Part shown: one piece after another, positions 1-8,211 of the stretch
Numbering within the stretch: position 1 is the first letter of the stretch
Layout: every line of letters starts with the position of its first letter
Assembly (NCBI RefSeq): GCF_017875465.1
Contig: NZ_JAGGMQ010000001.1
Span: forward strand, 310,001-374,000
Reading direction: 5' to 3'
DNA: 64,000 nucleotides
Source: Winslowiella toletana
GTDB taxonomy: Bacteria; Pseudomonadota; Gammaproteobacteria; Enterobacterales; Enterobacteriaceae
The notes under the pieces: model-generated
What the model was told of the DNA's origin: nothing
The model's input: only the letters and a program-made list of their open reading frames with translations
Database searches by the model: none
Translations under genes and position numbers: made by a program

Positions 1-1027
1 CGGCTTTCATATAACGATGACCATTGATCCAGATACGATCGAGGCACTCCATCGCCGCGCGGATAATATCGCGCGTATCACTGGTCGGTGTCAGCACTTT
101 CACCATCGCCTGATTGCCATAGAAGGTTTCCCCCTGCGCATGGGGGCTGGTGCGCACAAACACCGATATTTGCTGGCAATACTGATGCTCTCCCCGCAGC
201 TTTTCCGCCGCACGCTCCGCGTAGGCGCATACCGCTTCGCGCATATCGGCATACTCGGTAATGCGGCTGCTAAAGGAGCGGCTGCAGAGAATCTGCTGTT
301 TAGGCGGCGGGCACTCGTCGGTTTCCAGACAAGGTTCACCACGCAGCTCACGTACCGTACGCTCCAGCACTACGTTAAAGTTTTTGCGGATAAAGCTCGG
401 GGTGGCTTCCGCCAGATGCAGGGCGCTTTCAATCCCCATCAGTTGCAGTCGCTTACCGATACGGCGCCCTACGCCCCAGACATCGCCGACCTCGACCAGA
501 CTGAGCAGCTTACGCTGGCGATCAATATTCGACAGATCCAGCACGCCGTTGGTTTTGCTCCATAGCTTGGCGGCATGATTCGCCAGCTTAGCCAGCGTTT
601 TGGTCGGCGCAATACCGACGCCAACCCGCATATGGGTTTCACGCAAAATACGTTGCTGCACCTGCTGGCCGAACAGCTCCAGCGACATGCAGTTACTGAC
701 GCCGTGCAGCACCAGGAAGGCTTCATCAATCGAATAGATCTCCACCTGCGGCGCCATCTCTTCCAGAATGGTCATCACCCGCTCACTCATATCGGCATAC
801 AGCGCATAGTTGGAGCTGAATACCGTGACCTGATGGCGCTGAAACAGCGCTTTCTGTTTGAAATAAGGATCCGCCATGGTGATCCCCAGCTTTTTAGCTT
901 CTGCGCTACGCGCAATCACACAGCCGTCATTATTACTCAGCACCACCACCGGTTTACCGCGTAAATCGGGACGAAACACCGTCTCACAGGAGGCATAGAA
1001 GCTGTTGACATCGACCAGCGCATACAT
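1..1027 (-). CDS. umuC: DNA polymerase V catalytic subunit UmuC (partial, C-terminus outside window)
   Basis: Error-prone Y-family translesion polymerase that works with UmuD'2 and RecA during SOS. Reading from the ATG at 1027, the protein begins MYALVDVNSFYASCETVFRP, the Y-family palm motif with a metal-binding Asp (DVN), and later has the SIDEAF catalytic motif. About 342 residues are in the window; E. coli UmuC has about 422, so roughly 80 C-terminal residues (little finger and beta-clamp-binding end) lie beyond the left edge. A LexA box sits 44 bases upstream, so the gene has its own SOS promoter. Its usual partner umuD is not adjacent but at 5000-5422, unlike the overlapping umuDC operon of E. 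coli. Whether the missing end is intact cannot be judged here. Confidence 0.95.
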   Translation of the reverse strand, partial: MYALVDVNSFYASCETVFRPDLRGKPVVVLSNNDGCVIARSAEAKKLGITMADPYFKQKALFQRHQVTVFSSNYALYADMSERVMTILEEMAPQVEIYSIDEAFLVLHGVSNCMSLELFGQQVQQRILRETHMRVGVGIAPTKTLAKLANHAAKLWSKTNGVLDLSNIDRQRKLLSLVEVGDVWGVGRRIGKRLQLMGIESALHLAEATPSFIRKNFNVVLERTVRELRGEPCLETDECPPPKQQILCSRSFSSRITEYADMREAVCAYAERAAEKLRGEHQYCQQISVFVRTSPHAQGETFYGNQAMVKVLTPTSDTRDIIRAAMECLDRIWINGHRYMKA

Positions 1028-1070
1028 AGTTATTGATAGTTTCCCGGGCTAAAAGTGCATGACAGATAAA

Positions 1071-1086
1071 CTGTATATATATACAG
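1071..1086. promoter_or_regulatory. LexA (SOS) box upstream of umuC
   Basis: CTGTATATATATACAG is a perfect palindrome matching the LexA consensus CTGT-N8-ACAG, with the favoured alternating TA core. It lies 44 bases before the umuC start, where a LexA-repressed promoter would be. Confidence 0.93.
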
Positions 1087-1200
1087 TATTACCAATCGCA
1101 GGTGGTGATCAAGCAACTTGTGGCAGAATTTCACGAAGGGGTTGTTGTTATGGGGGATTTATCTGTGTCAGCCAGGCTAACAATCGCTACTTCTTCCTTC

Positions 1201-1229
1201 GCAAAAGCGGGCTATGCCCGCCCTTTTGC
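1201..1229 (-). terminator. Rho-independent terminator after the Abi_2 gene
   Basis: An inverted repeat GCAAAAG-cgggc / gcccg-CTTTTGC forms a stem with A and T tracts on both sides, just past the Abi_2 stop codon at 1244 and before the umuC SOS box. It separates the two transcription units and could work in either direction. Confidence 0.65.
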
Positions 1230-1243
1230 AGTTTTGAATGGAA

Positions 1244-2191
1244 CTATACTTGTGGAGGTGGGTTCATCGCTCGCGTCCACAGAGGATCAGAAGCCCATCC
1301 AGGGATAAAACCCATTTTTTCCCAGGTAACACAGTCCGGCTTTTCGGCCATCACTCCATTAAGTTGATTTTTCAGGCCATCCGACCACGACACCTGATCT
1401 GACAGGTATTTAAGGACAACGAGTCGGCTGTACAATGTCTGGGGATTAGACATGTGATGCTCATAGCCATTAAGCCGGGAAGGAGGAAAGGCCTTAAAGA
1501 CCCTGTTCAAGATACGGTTATGGTGTGCGGCCAGGTTTCGAAAATGGCTAAGGGTATGAAACCAGGAAGTCATGACTTCAGTATTACGAATATTAAATTT
1601 TTCGGCAATTTTCTTTTGATCATAGTGATGCAGATTTTTATATATTCTTGACCATGCGCCAAAGCTCAGGGTTTCCGTAATCATCCATGAAGGAGGATAT
1701 TTAGGGTGGCCATATTTTTCTTTATAGTGATCAATAAAGACCTCCTTCGCCTCTCTTATCTGGCCGAAAAAACCCTCATAGTCGTAATCATTATCTAAGT
1801 TTGTTAAGTCCATAAACCAGTGACTACCATACTTAGCACACATATATTCTGATAAACAGGTACGTAAACCAATTTCTACTTTCTGGATTTGTTCAAGGAC
1901 GATCAGCCTCAGTTTCCTGTCAAATTCATATAGTGCAATAATGTCTTCTAATCGCGTTCCAGAAATAAAGGTTTTTGGTTCTACTAATCGGGGATAACTT
2001 TCCTGCATAACCTGATAAAAAGGTATGCAATACCCTCTCAGACGAAAATAACCAATAAACGTAAGAACGGTAACTGCTGCGTTTTCATCATTGATAATCA
2101 GACCGCGTCGTCGGAGCCTGGCGGTTAATGCAGGGATAGTTTCTGGCGGTTTCTGATACAACCTGAGTCTGCTGTTCTGCTGGCGTCCCAT
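1244..2191 (-). CDS. Abi_2 (AbiD/AbiF-like) family HEPN abortive infection protein
   Basis: A 315-residue protein with the Abi_2 pattern: an N-terminal segment with RGLIINDE and GYFRLRGYCIPF, a central helical part with RKLRLIVLEQIQKVEIGLR, and a C-terminal RNLAAHHNRI motif (R218 to H223). This RxxxxH is the signature of HEPN ribonucleases. Family members (AbiD, AbiF) give phage resistance by abortive infection; the likely activity is RNA cleavage, inferred from the fold. The ATG at 2191 has an AAAGGA ribosome site. The gene is visibly more AT-rich than its neighbours, which suggests transfer. A short promoter-RNA-terminator unit lies directly upstream, as described for abiF loci. The target RNA and trigger are unknown. 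Confidence 0.85.
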   Translation of the reverse strand: MGRQQNSRLRLYQKPPETIPALTARLRRRGLIINDENAAVTVLTFIGYFRLRGYCIPFYQVMQESYPRLVEPKTFISGTRLEDIIALYEFDRKLRLIVLEQIQKVEIGLRTCLSEYMCAKYGSHWFMDLTNLDNDYDYEGFFGQIREAKEVFIDHYKEKYGHPKYPPSWMITETLSFGAWSRIYKNLHHYDQKKIAEKFNIRNTEVMTSWFHTLSHFRNLAAHHNRILNRVFKAFPPSRLNGYEHHMSNPQTLYSRLVVLKYLSDQVSWSDGLKNQLNGVMAEKPDCVTWEKMGFIPGWASDPLWTRAMNPPPQV

Positions 2192-2220
2192 GGAGTCCTT
2201 TCCAGTATGAGAAATTTAGC

Positions 2221-2279
2221 AAAAAAAAAACCCGCCATAATGCGCATCTCTGGGAGACTAGGCGTGGCGGGTGTACTTG
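2221..2279 (-). ncRNA. Candidate abiF-associated small RNA upstream of the Abi_2 gene
   Basis: On the minus strand a good sigma-70 promoter (positions 2286-2314) starts a transcript of about 59 nt. It ends in a strong hairpin, CCCGCCA (2265-2271 read in reverse) pairing with TGGCGGG (2231-2237), followed by ten U residues, 29 bases before the Abi_2 start. Inside the loop, CUCCCAGAG-type pairing adds a small second helix. A structured 'abiF RNA' upstream of Abi_2 genes is known from comparative genomics, and this position and shape fit. Alternatively it is a leader attenuator of the Abi_2 gene. The 5' end is inferred from promoter spacing. Confidence 0.6.
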
Positions 2280-2285
2280 CAATAA

Positions 2286-2314
2286 ATGCTACCCAAATTT
2301 CACCCACCCGTCAA
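2286..2314 (-). promoter_or_regulatory. Sigma-70 promoter for the small RNA / Abi_2 gene
   Basis: On the minus strand TTGACG (2314-2309), a 17-base spacer, and TAGCAT (2291-2286). Start of transcription is expected near 2279, right before the hairpin RNA. Confidence 0.6.
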
Positions 2315-2473
2315 TCCCGTCAGCTCACACTTCATTCAGTATGATGCGGTAAGCGCCGCAATTTTTCAAACAGCCAGAAGAACGCTGAGGAGCAAATATT
2401 CAGCGGCGATATCACGGGTTATCCGCAGTTTTCCCGACTGCATGCGCTTGATCGAAGACGCGGCAGTAAGAAA

Positions 2474-2490
2474 GGGGGCGTAACGCCCCC
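2474..2490 (-). terminator. Terminator of the MDR oxidoreductase gene
   Basis: On the minus strand GGGGGCG-tta-CGCCCCC is followed by TTTCTT, 13 bases after the stop codon at 2503. Confidence 0.8.
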
Positions 2491-2502
2491 CTGCTAACAA
2501 TA

Positions 2503-3459
2503 TTATACGGTGATAAACACCCGGCCAATGCGGCCGCGCTCTTCCGCGCGACGATGGGCGGCGGCGGCTTCCGACAGCGGGAAAGTGGCATCAATCGGTA
2601 GCTGCAACTCGCCATGCAGTGCTTTTTCCAGCAGATCGGCGACCAGCGCCCGCGGCTGCGGATCACCCATTTCCGGGCCAAACAGACAGCCGATAACGGT
2701 TTTGCGATGCATCAGCAAATGCCCGGCATCAATTGGCTGGTTACGTCCAGCCAGTACGCCGATCAATACCGCGCGCCCCCCTTCTCGCAGCGCCTCGATA
2801 CCATCGCTCAGCTCCGGGCCGCCAATATTATCAATCAGCAGATCGACCGCATTGCCACCCAGCAAATCACGCAGCTGGGCGCTGGCAGTACGGGAGCCGG
2901 TAACAATGGCGTCGGTTAAACCATACTGGCGCAGCTTTTCCAGGCTGGCGAGACTGGTGCCGGTGCCAATCACGCGTGCGCCCATTTTTGCCGCCAGCTG
3001 TACCGCAGCAATACCCACGCCGCCAGCAGCGCCGAGAATCAGTACCGTCTGACCGCGTTGCAGCGCACCAAGCTGTAACGCCCAGGCCGCAGTACCCGGC
3101 CCGACCGGAATTGCCGCCGCAATCCGCATATCCAGCCCCGGCGGCACTACAAAGCAGTTTGTCGCCGGAACCACGCGCAGTTCCGCGTGCGACCCTGTCC
3201 AGTAAAAGGTGGTGACCTTCTGGCCCACCGCAAATCCCTCTACCGCTTTACCAACCTGCAGCACTTCGCCCGCAGCTGCATATCCGAGGATAGCGTCCGC
3301 GCCGCCGGCACGATATCTGCGTCCGACCAAATCGCCACCTTCGATACTGATCGCTTCAACGCGGATCAGTAACTCAGTATCCGCTGGCGTCGGATCGGCA
3401 ACGTCCTCCAGCCGTAAAACTTCCGGCTCGCCGGGCTGGTCATAGATTATCGCTTTCAT
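2503..3459 (-). CDS. Zinc-independent MDR alcohol dehydrogenase / quinone oxidoreductase family protein
   Basis: A 318-residue medium-chain dehydrogenase/reductase of the quinone oxidoreductase (QOR) branch, predicted to reduce quinones or enones with NADPH in the cytoplasm. It has the GroES-like N-terminal half and a Rossmann half with AAGGVG at residues 144-149. The zinc ligands of classical alcohol dehydrogenases are absent. The ATG at 3459 (MKAIIYDQPG) has GGAG upstream and matches family N-termini; an ATG four codons earlier is possible. It lies downstream of the NmrA-like gene on the same strand, 64 bases apart, so the two redox genes may be co-transcribed. The physiological substrate is unknown. 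Confidence 0.85.
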   Translation of the reverse strand: MKAIIYDQPGEPEVLRLEDVADPTPADTELLIRVEAISIEGGDLVGRRYRAGGADAILGYAAAGEVLQVGKAVEGFAVGQKVTTFYWTGSHAELRVVPATNCFVVPPGLDMRIAAAIPVGPGTAAWALQLGALQRGQTVLILGAAGGVGIAAVQLAAKMGARVIGTGTSLASLEKLRQYGLTDAIVTGSRTASAQLRDLLGGNAVDLLIDNIGGPELSDGIEALREGGRAVLIGVLAGRNQPIDAGHLLMHRKTVIGCLFGPEMGDPQPRALVADLLEKALHGELQLPIDATFPLSEAAAAHRRAEERGRIGRVFITV

Positions 3460-3522
3460 CTGTTTCTCCATCAGTGTGCTGTAATAACAGAAATAACAGA
3501 GTGATAGCCAACAAAGATACCC

Positions 3523-4482
3523 TCATAGTGCTATTGGGCCATTTAACGATGGGCGGTTGTCAGTCAGCCACTGTGCAACATCGGTCACCTCAATGCCGTG
3601 CCGGGCATTAAAACTGTCTGCTTTTTCCCACGCCACGCCCTCCGCACGCGCAAAAGCCAGCCGGTAAGCGGCGGCCAGATCGCCGGGCGTCGCCGCCGCC
3701 GTCTGCTGCAGGCTCTGATGACTAAGCACCTGCAGAGTGAAAGGTACGCCATAGTGCTCACTCAGCACACGGGTCAGCTGGCGATAAGTAAGGGTATCGC
3801 CCGCGATATATACCACTGCGTTGTTAAACGCTGGCTGATGGCAGAAGATCTGCGCGGTAAGCTGACCAATATCTTCCGGCGTGGTCAGCGTAAGCGCATA
3901 GTCAGCAGCGCCCGGCGCATAAATCCGCTGCTGCTGCCAGTCGACAATGCCGAAGCTCGGTTCAAACAGATAGCTGGTAAACATGCCGGTGGAAACAATT
4001 ACCCACTGCGTCTGCTGCTGAGCACGTAATATTTCGCGCACCGCCAGCTGTTCATCCCATACCGGCTGCCCGCTGCCTTTACCAATCTGGTCGTAATCGA
4101 CACCAAACTGCCACGGGAAATAGCGTGCGACACCGGCATCCAGCACCGCCCGGGTGATCTTCAGCTGAGTGCCTGCGCCGCCAACAAAACCACTACAGTT
4201 GATAATCGCATCAAAAGGCGCAAAACAGTGGCTCAGTTCCGCGGTGGTTTGCCGGGCAAAATCCGCGGTAATCACCGTAACGCCCCACTCCGCAAACTGC
4301 TTTAGCCGCGCCTGGCTGGCCGGGTGCGGATTGGTTAACGATGCCGGACGCAGCAACACACTCAGCCGCAACGCGGGATGCTGCTGACGTTGCCGGATAA
4401 AGCCAGCCAGCATCGCCATACCCAGTTCGCCCGCCCCCAGAATCAAAATATTTTGCCATTGACGCATGTCAGAATCGTTCAT
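3523..4482 (-). CDS. NmrA/isoflavone reductase-like NAD(P)-binding protein
   Basis: A 319-residue atypical short-chain reductase-like protein with an N-terminal ILILGAGELG dinucleotide-binding loop (G16, G18, G21), and the later TGMFTSYLFEPSFGIVD region typical of isoflavone-reductase-like/NmrA proteins. These act as NADPH-dependent reductases or redox sensors; no substrate can be assigned. The ATG at 4482 follows a strong AGGAGG site. The gene is divergent from the HxlR regulator at 4566 with only 83 bases between them, an arrangement typical of a regulator controlling its neighbour. Confidence 0.8.
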   Translation of the reverse strand: MNDSDMRQWQNILILGAGELGMAMLAGFIRQRQQHPALRLSVLLRPASLTNPHPASQARLKQFAEWGVTVITADFARQTTAELSHCFAPFDAIINCSGFVGGAGTQLKITRAVLDAGVARYFPWQFGVDYDQIGKGSGQPVWDEQLAVREILRAQQQTQWVIVSTGMFTSYLFEPSFGIVDWQQQRIYAPGAADYALTLTTPEDIGQLTAQIFCHQPAFNNAVVYIAGDTLTYRQLTRVLSEHYGVPFTLQVLSHQSLQQTAAATPGDLAAAYRLAFARAEGVAWEKADSFNARHGIEVTDVAQWLTDNRPSLNGPIAL

Positions 4483-4565
4483 ACTCTCCTCCTGTTGTTG
4501 CGCCCTATCCTGCCAGCGCCGGGGGGAGGCAACAATCAGGTACACGCGTGATACCAGGGGAAATA

Positions 4566-4991
4566 ATGAAGTTAAGTGCAGAGAGAATCAGTCAGTTCGC
4601 GGCAATTTGTGATGCGCTCAGCGATGAAGATGACAGCATGAAGCGCGAGATCCTCACCCATACCGGCAACCGCTGGTCACTGGGAATTGTCTACGCCTTA
4701 GGTACGCAGGGCGCACTGCGCCATGGCGAGCTGGCGCGCGAGCTGAGCGGCATCACGCAACGCATGCTGACCCGCACGTTGCGCCAGCTGGAACGTGACG
4801 GCCTGATTAGCCGTCATGACTACCAGCAAAAATATCCGCATCCGCGGGTCGAATATACGTTAACGGCTTTGGGCGAAGGGATGTTGCTGAATATGCTGCC
4901 GTTATGGAACTGGCTGATGGATAACGCGGCGGCCTTTCGTAGCGCCCGCAGCCGTTTCGCCGCCAGCCATCCGGCAGATAATGTGCCGTGA
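4566..4991 (+). CDS. HxlR-family winged-helix transcriptional regulator
   Basis: A 141-residue MarR-like regulator of the HxlR family: NRWSLGIVYALGTQGALRHGELAREL, then the recognition helix ITQRMLTRTLRQLERDGLISR, then the wing (YPHPRVEYTLTALGEGM). The family often senses electrophiles or redox stress and controls a divergent oxidoreductase, which fits the NmrA-like gene opposite. The ATG at 4566 (MKLSAERIS) has an AGGGG ribosome site; an in-frame ATG lies 18 bases upstream. Its 3' end converges on umuD with 8 bases between them. Confidence 0.88.
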   Translation: MKLSAERISQFAAICDALSDEDDSMKREILTHTGNRWSLGIVYALGTQGALRHGELARELSGITQRMLTRTLRQLERDGLISRHDYQQKYPHPRVEYTLTALGEGMLLNMLPLWNWLMDNAAAFRSARSRFAASHPADNVP

Positions 4992-4999
4992 TACGGAGA

Positions 5000-5422
5000 T
5001 TACTGCATATTTTTAATCACAAATGTCACCACCCCGAACACATCGAGCCGATCTTCGCTACCGATCATAATCGGTGAGTAAGCGCGGTTCATCGGCATCA
5101 GTTGCACGCGCGGCTTCAGCAGTAACTTTTTTACCGTAAACTCGCCTTCCACCGCCGCCACCACAATGCTGCCATGAGTAGCATTCAGCGAACTGTCGAC
5201 CACCAGCATATCATCGTCACTGATCCCGGCTTCGATCATCGAATCACCAGACACTTTGACAAAATAGGTGGCGCTGGGATGCAGGATGCAGTGCTCATTT
5301 AAATCGATCCGTTTTTCGACGTAGTCCTGGGCCGGAGACGGGAAACCGCAGGGAACCTTTTCCAGAAACAGCGGGAGGGAAACAGCGGGAGGAATATCTG
5401 CCATGCGTAAGAAAGTTATCAT
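5000..5422 (-). CDS. umuD: DNA polymerase V subunit UmuD (self-cleaving)
   Basis: A LexA-like autoprotease cleaved to UmuD', the accessory subunit of Pol V. The ATG at 5422 gives 140 residues, nearly the E. coli length of 139, with Cys25-Gly26 as the cleavage site ([11 protein letters not shown]), Ser61 in VSGDSM as nucleophile, and Lys98 in FTVKKL as general base: a complete catalytic set. An AGGT sequence precedes this ATG; a TTG 12 bases further upstream would almost touch the LexA box and is unlikely. The LexA box is at 5440-5455. umuC does not follow; it lies 4 kb downstream on the same strand with its own SOS box. Confidence 0.95.
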   Translation of the reverse strand: MITFLRMADIPPAVSLPLFLEKVPCGFPSPAQDYVEKRIDLNEHCILHPSATYFVKVSGDSMIEAGISDDDMLVVDSSLNATHGSIVVAAVEGEFTVKKLLLKPRVQLMPMNRAYSPIMIGSEDRLDVFGVVTFVIKNMQ

Positions 5423-5439
5423 GCTGACCTGCAAAATAT

Positions 5440-5455
5440 CTGTATATACATACAG
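5440..5455. promoter_or_regulatory. LexA (SOS) box upstream of umuD
   Basis: CTGTATATACATACAG matches CTGT-N8-ACAG, 17 bases before the umuD start. It differs by one base in the core from the box before umuC. Confidence 0.93.
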
Positions 5456-5749
5456 TATTATCGTTCACAACAGCAGTGACAACTGGATTTTTTCGGAAAC
5501 CGGCTAGCAGACTGATTGTGCAGGAGATTTAGTTAACCGATCTTTCCGCTCGAATTGATGGCCTTGAACCTCAGCGGATGCGGAATACATTGCCCCCCAG
5601 CGCTGTGGTCAACTCAGCGACAGAACGGGTGCCGCCGGACTGCCATTCTGAGTTGTTATTTAACTTTAGTTTCCCCCCCTTACGCTACGCTGGCGTCGGT
5701 CTGATATTCAGAACATGCCAGTTTAATTACGCTAAGGGGAAGGATTTCT
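5456..5749. other. Intergenic region between umuD and the GT39 gene
   Basis: About 290 bases between divergent genes. It must carry the glycosyltransferase promoter, but I see no convincing sigma-70 pair. It has several C-tracts and no credible gene. Confidence 0.4.
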
Positions 5750-7456
5750 ATGCGCCAGTTTAATTTTGTTAAAGAGAGGATCTCTGTACGTCAGTATAGT
5801 GATGTAAAAACCCTTCTCTTTTTCACCATTTTTATTATCATTTACCTGTTACCTGGAATATATGGTCATACACCATGGAAACAGGACGAAAATTATAGTT
5901 TTGGCATCATTCAGTCTATGTATGAAAGCGGTAACTGGCTGGTTCCCACCAATGCTGGCGAACCCTTTATGGAGAAGCCCCCCCTTTATTACTGGGTGGC
6001 GACTATAATGGTACATCTGTTATCCAATCTATTACCATTGCATGATGCTGCCAGAACAGCGACGTTTTTATTCTCAACACTTAATTTTTATTTCTTTATT
6101 CTTCTGGCTAAAAGAGTATTTCAGAGTAAAGATCTTTCTGACTATCGCATTTGGTTAGCCTTTGCAGTTTATATCTGCGCCCCTGGAGCATTACGTCACA
6201 GCCATGATATGTTTACTGATACAGCATTAACCGCTGGCGCAACGATTGGACTGTATGGCCTGATGGGCCTGATTCGCCAGGAGAAAGTCTCTGCGTCAGC
6301 GCTGTGGCTTTGTCTGGGAACGGTTTTCACCATGTTGTCCAAAGGGGTTTTTATTCCAGGCGTATTATGGATTTCGTTAATCCTGAGACCTCTGTTTCTG
6401 CCTCAGTGCCGATCTAAAAATTTCTGGCGCCCTTCTCTGATTGCCGGGGGGGTTGCATTACTCCTTATTCTGCCATGGCCAGCACTGCTTTATTTTAAAC
6501 ACCCCGATCTTTTCATGGTGTGGTTCTGGGATAATAATATTGGTCGTTTTTTAGGGTTTTCGGTCTCCTCTCTTGGTGCAGGAGCCACACCGACCCTGAT
6601 ACCTGAGGCCATTGTCTTTTTTTCTCTGCCGTCAGGGATACTGGCAACACTCTATTTCCTTCGTCATCCTGTTAAGCGATTGTTTAATCAGGACGAGTAT
6701 GCCATTACTATGTACTCTTTATCAGGGTTAATATTACTGCAGATATCAGCAACCAGCCGGGCTCTTTATCTGCTGCCATTTATCGCACCAATGGCAATAC
6801 TTGGTTCCCGGCTGCTGCTACAAATAAAACCAAAGCCATTACAGTATTTTTCTTATTTCGCTTCTATTTTCTGGTCCGGACTTATTCTGCTTCTCTGGTG
6901 TGTTTATTTTCTCAAGCTGACCCACGACCAGAAGGAGTGGCTGGCAACATTCGATCGCTGGTTGCCGATGGGCTATGAAATGCATTTTTCGTGGCTACCC
7001 TTTATCTTCGCCTTTACAGTAACCGTTCTCTGGTTTTGTCGCAGATACCTGTATGGCTCAGCGAACCAACCATTACGCGCGGCGCTGGACTGGGGGGCCG
7101 GGATCACCGCTACCTGGGGGATATTGTTTACGTTATTTATTGGCTGGATTGACTATGCTAAGGGGTACGAAGGTGTCTTTTCAGCTCTGAGAAATCAGCT
7201 TGTGGGCCAGTATCGGGAAAGTGATTGTATGGCCTCTTACAAGATTGGTGAATCAGAAGCGCCCATGCTGTATTACTTCACCGGTATCCTCCATCAACGC
7301 CAGACAATGTTTGAACAACCGGAGCACTGTCGTTGGTTGATAATACTGTCTGATCATATCCCCCCGCCCCCCGAAGGGATGGAACTATTCTGGTATGGTA
7401 ACCGGCCAGGTGAAAAACGTAATAATTTAGTCGTTTACAGAATACTGCGCCGCTAA
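5750..7456 (+). CDS. ArnT/PMT-like (GT39) membrane glycosyltransferase
   Basis: A 568-residue polytopic inner-membrane protein of the GT-C fold. After the first transmembrane helix (about residues 20-38) comes the first periplasmic loop with the acidic pair D46-E47 in WKQDENYS and the FMEKPPLYYW motif (residues 73-82), both hallmarks of ArnT-type lipid-linked sugar transferases. About a dozen hydrophobic segments follow, then a soluble C-terminal part. It probably moves a sugar from undecaprenyl phosphate onto lipid A or another envelope acceptor; no arn genes are nearby, so the donor is unknown. AGGGGAAGG precedes the ATG. Codon and base use are more AT-rich than in the flanking genes, a sign of transfer. 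Confidence 0.85.
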   Translation: MRQFNFVKERISVRQYSDVKTLLFFTIFIIIYLLPGIYGHTPWKQDENYSFGIIQSMYESGNWLVPTNAGEPFMEKPPLYYWVATIMVHLLSNLLPLHDAARTATFLFSTLNFYFFILLAKRVFQSKDLSDYRIWLAFAVYICAPGALRHSHDMFTDTALTAGATIGLYGLMGLIRQEKVSASALWLCLGTVFTMLSKGVFIPGVLWISLILRPLFLPQCRSKNFWRPSLIAGGVALLLILPWPALLYFKHPDLFMVWFWDNNIGRFLGFSVSSLGAGATPTLIPEAIVFFSLPSGILATLYFLRHPVKRLFNQDEYAITMYSLSGLILLQISATSRALYLLPFIAPMAILGSRLLLQIKPKPLQYFSYFASIFWSGLILLLWCVYFLKLTHDQKEWLATFDRWLPMGYEMHFSWLPFIFAFTVTVLWFCRRYLYGSANQPLRAALDWGAGITATWGILFTLFIGWIDYAKGYEGVFSALRNQLVGQYRESDCMASYKIGESEAPMLYYFTGILHQRQTMFEQPEHCRWLIILSDHIPPPPEGMELFWYGNRPGEKRNNLVVYRILRR

Positions 7457-7513
7457 AAAAGCAGGGTCGAATAATAAACATCTGGCACAAAACGGGGGTT
7501 TTCTGGTGATCTC

Positions 7514-8065
7514 TCATTCCTGTGAAAGCTGCGCCAGCCACTCGTCGCGGGTGATCTCCCATACTTCTGAGTCCAGTACGCCCGCGACATACTCTTTTTG
7601 CCCGCGGCTGACTAAGCGCATTCCACTCTTAATCGAGATTTTCCTTGAGCCGTTATTCACACCGGCTTTCGGCGCACGCAATACCGGGCGTTGCAGCTGG
7701 TTAAACCAGAAATCAGTGACGATCCGGCAGGCCTCCGTCATCAGGCCCTGACGCTGCCACTCCGGCACCAGCCAGAAGCCGCGATTATTATCCGCATCAT
7801 CGGACAGACAGATCAGGCCAATCATCTCTGCAGGCGCGGCTGTACGCCGGATGGACCAGAACCATGCGGTTCCGGCCGCCACCGCCGGAAGTGCCACCTG
7901 GTTAACGTAATGTTCCGCGCCATTGTCCGGAAATGGCCAGGGCACCGTGGCCGCCAGATGACGGACAATTTCCCAGCGCGGAAATATCTGCTGCATCTGC
8001 CGGGCATCTTCTGCGGTTAACGGCAGTAAAATCAGTCGCTCAGTCAGCAGCGGTGGAGTGGCCAT
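7514..8065 (-). CDS. GNAT N-acetyltransferase, RimJ/RimL-like
   Basis: A 183-residue GNAT protein starting MATPPLLTERLILLPLTAEDA, the typical start of RimJ/RimL-type acetyltransferases, with the acetyl-CoA loop in the PEWQRQGLMTEA segment (normally Q/RxxGxG/A). It should transfer acetyl from acetyl-CoA to an amine; the acceptor is unknown. AAGGAT precedes the ATG. It is convergent with the GT39 gene, 57 bases apart, with no obvious hairpin terminator between them. Confidence 0.82.
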   Translation of the reverse strand: MATPPLLTERLILLPLTAEDARQMQQIFPRWEIVRHLAATVPWPFPDNGAEHYVNQVALPAVAAGTAWFWSIRRTAAPAEMIGLICLSDDADNNRGFWLVPEWQRQGLMTEACRIVTDFWFNQLQRPVLRAPKAGVNNGSRKISIKSGMRLVSRGQKEYVAGVLDSEVWEITRDEWLAQLSQE

Positions 8066-8211
8066 GGTTTATCCTTGTCAGATGCATAAACAAACATCAT
8101 GCCGTTAAAGCAAGCGCGCGGGCAACAGCAGTCTGTTTTTTCCATCATCACTGGCAATTCTGCGCACTTTTATCACACTTAAGGCTGACCTGAACAACCG
8201 GAGAAGCCGCC

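Noticed and set aside
5578..5763. Short plus-strand frame upstream of the GT39 gene
   Set aside because: No ribosome site, no resemblance to any protein, composition of non-coding DNA.
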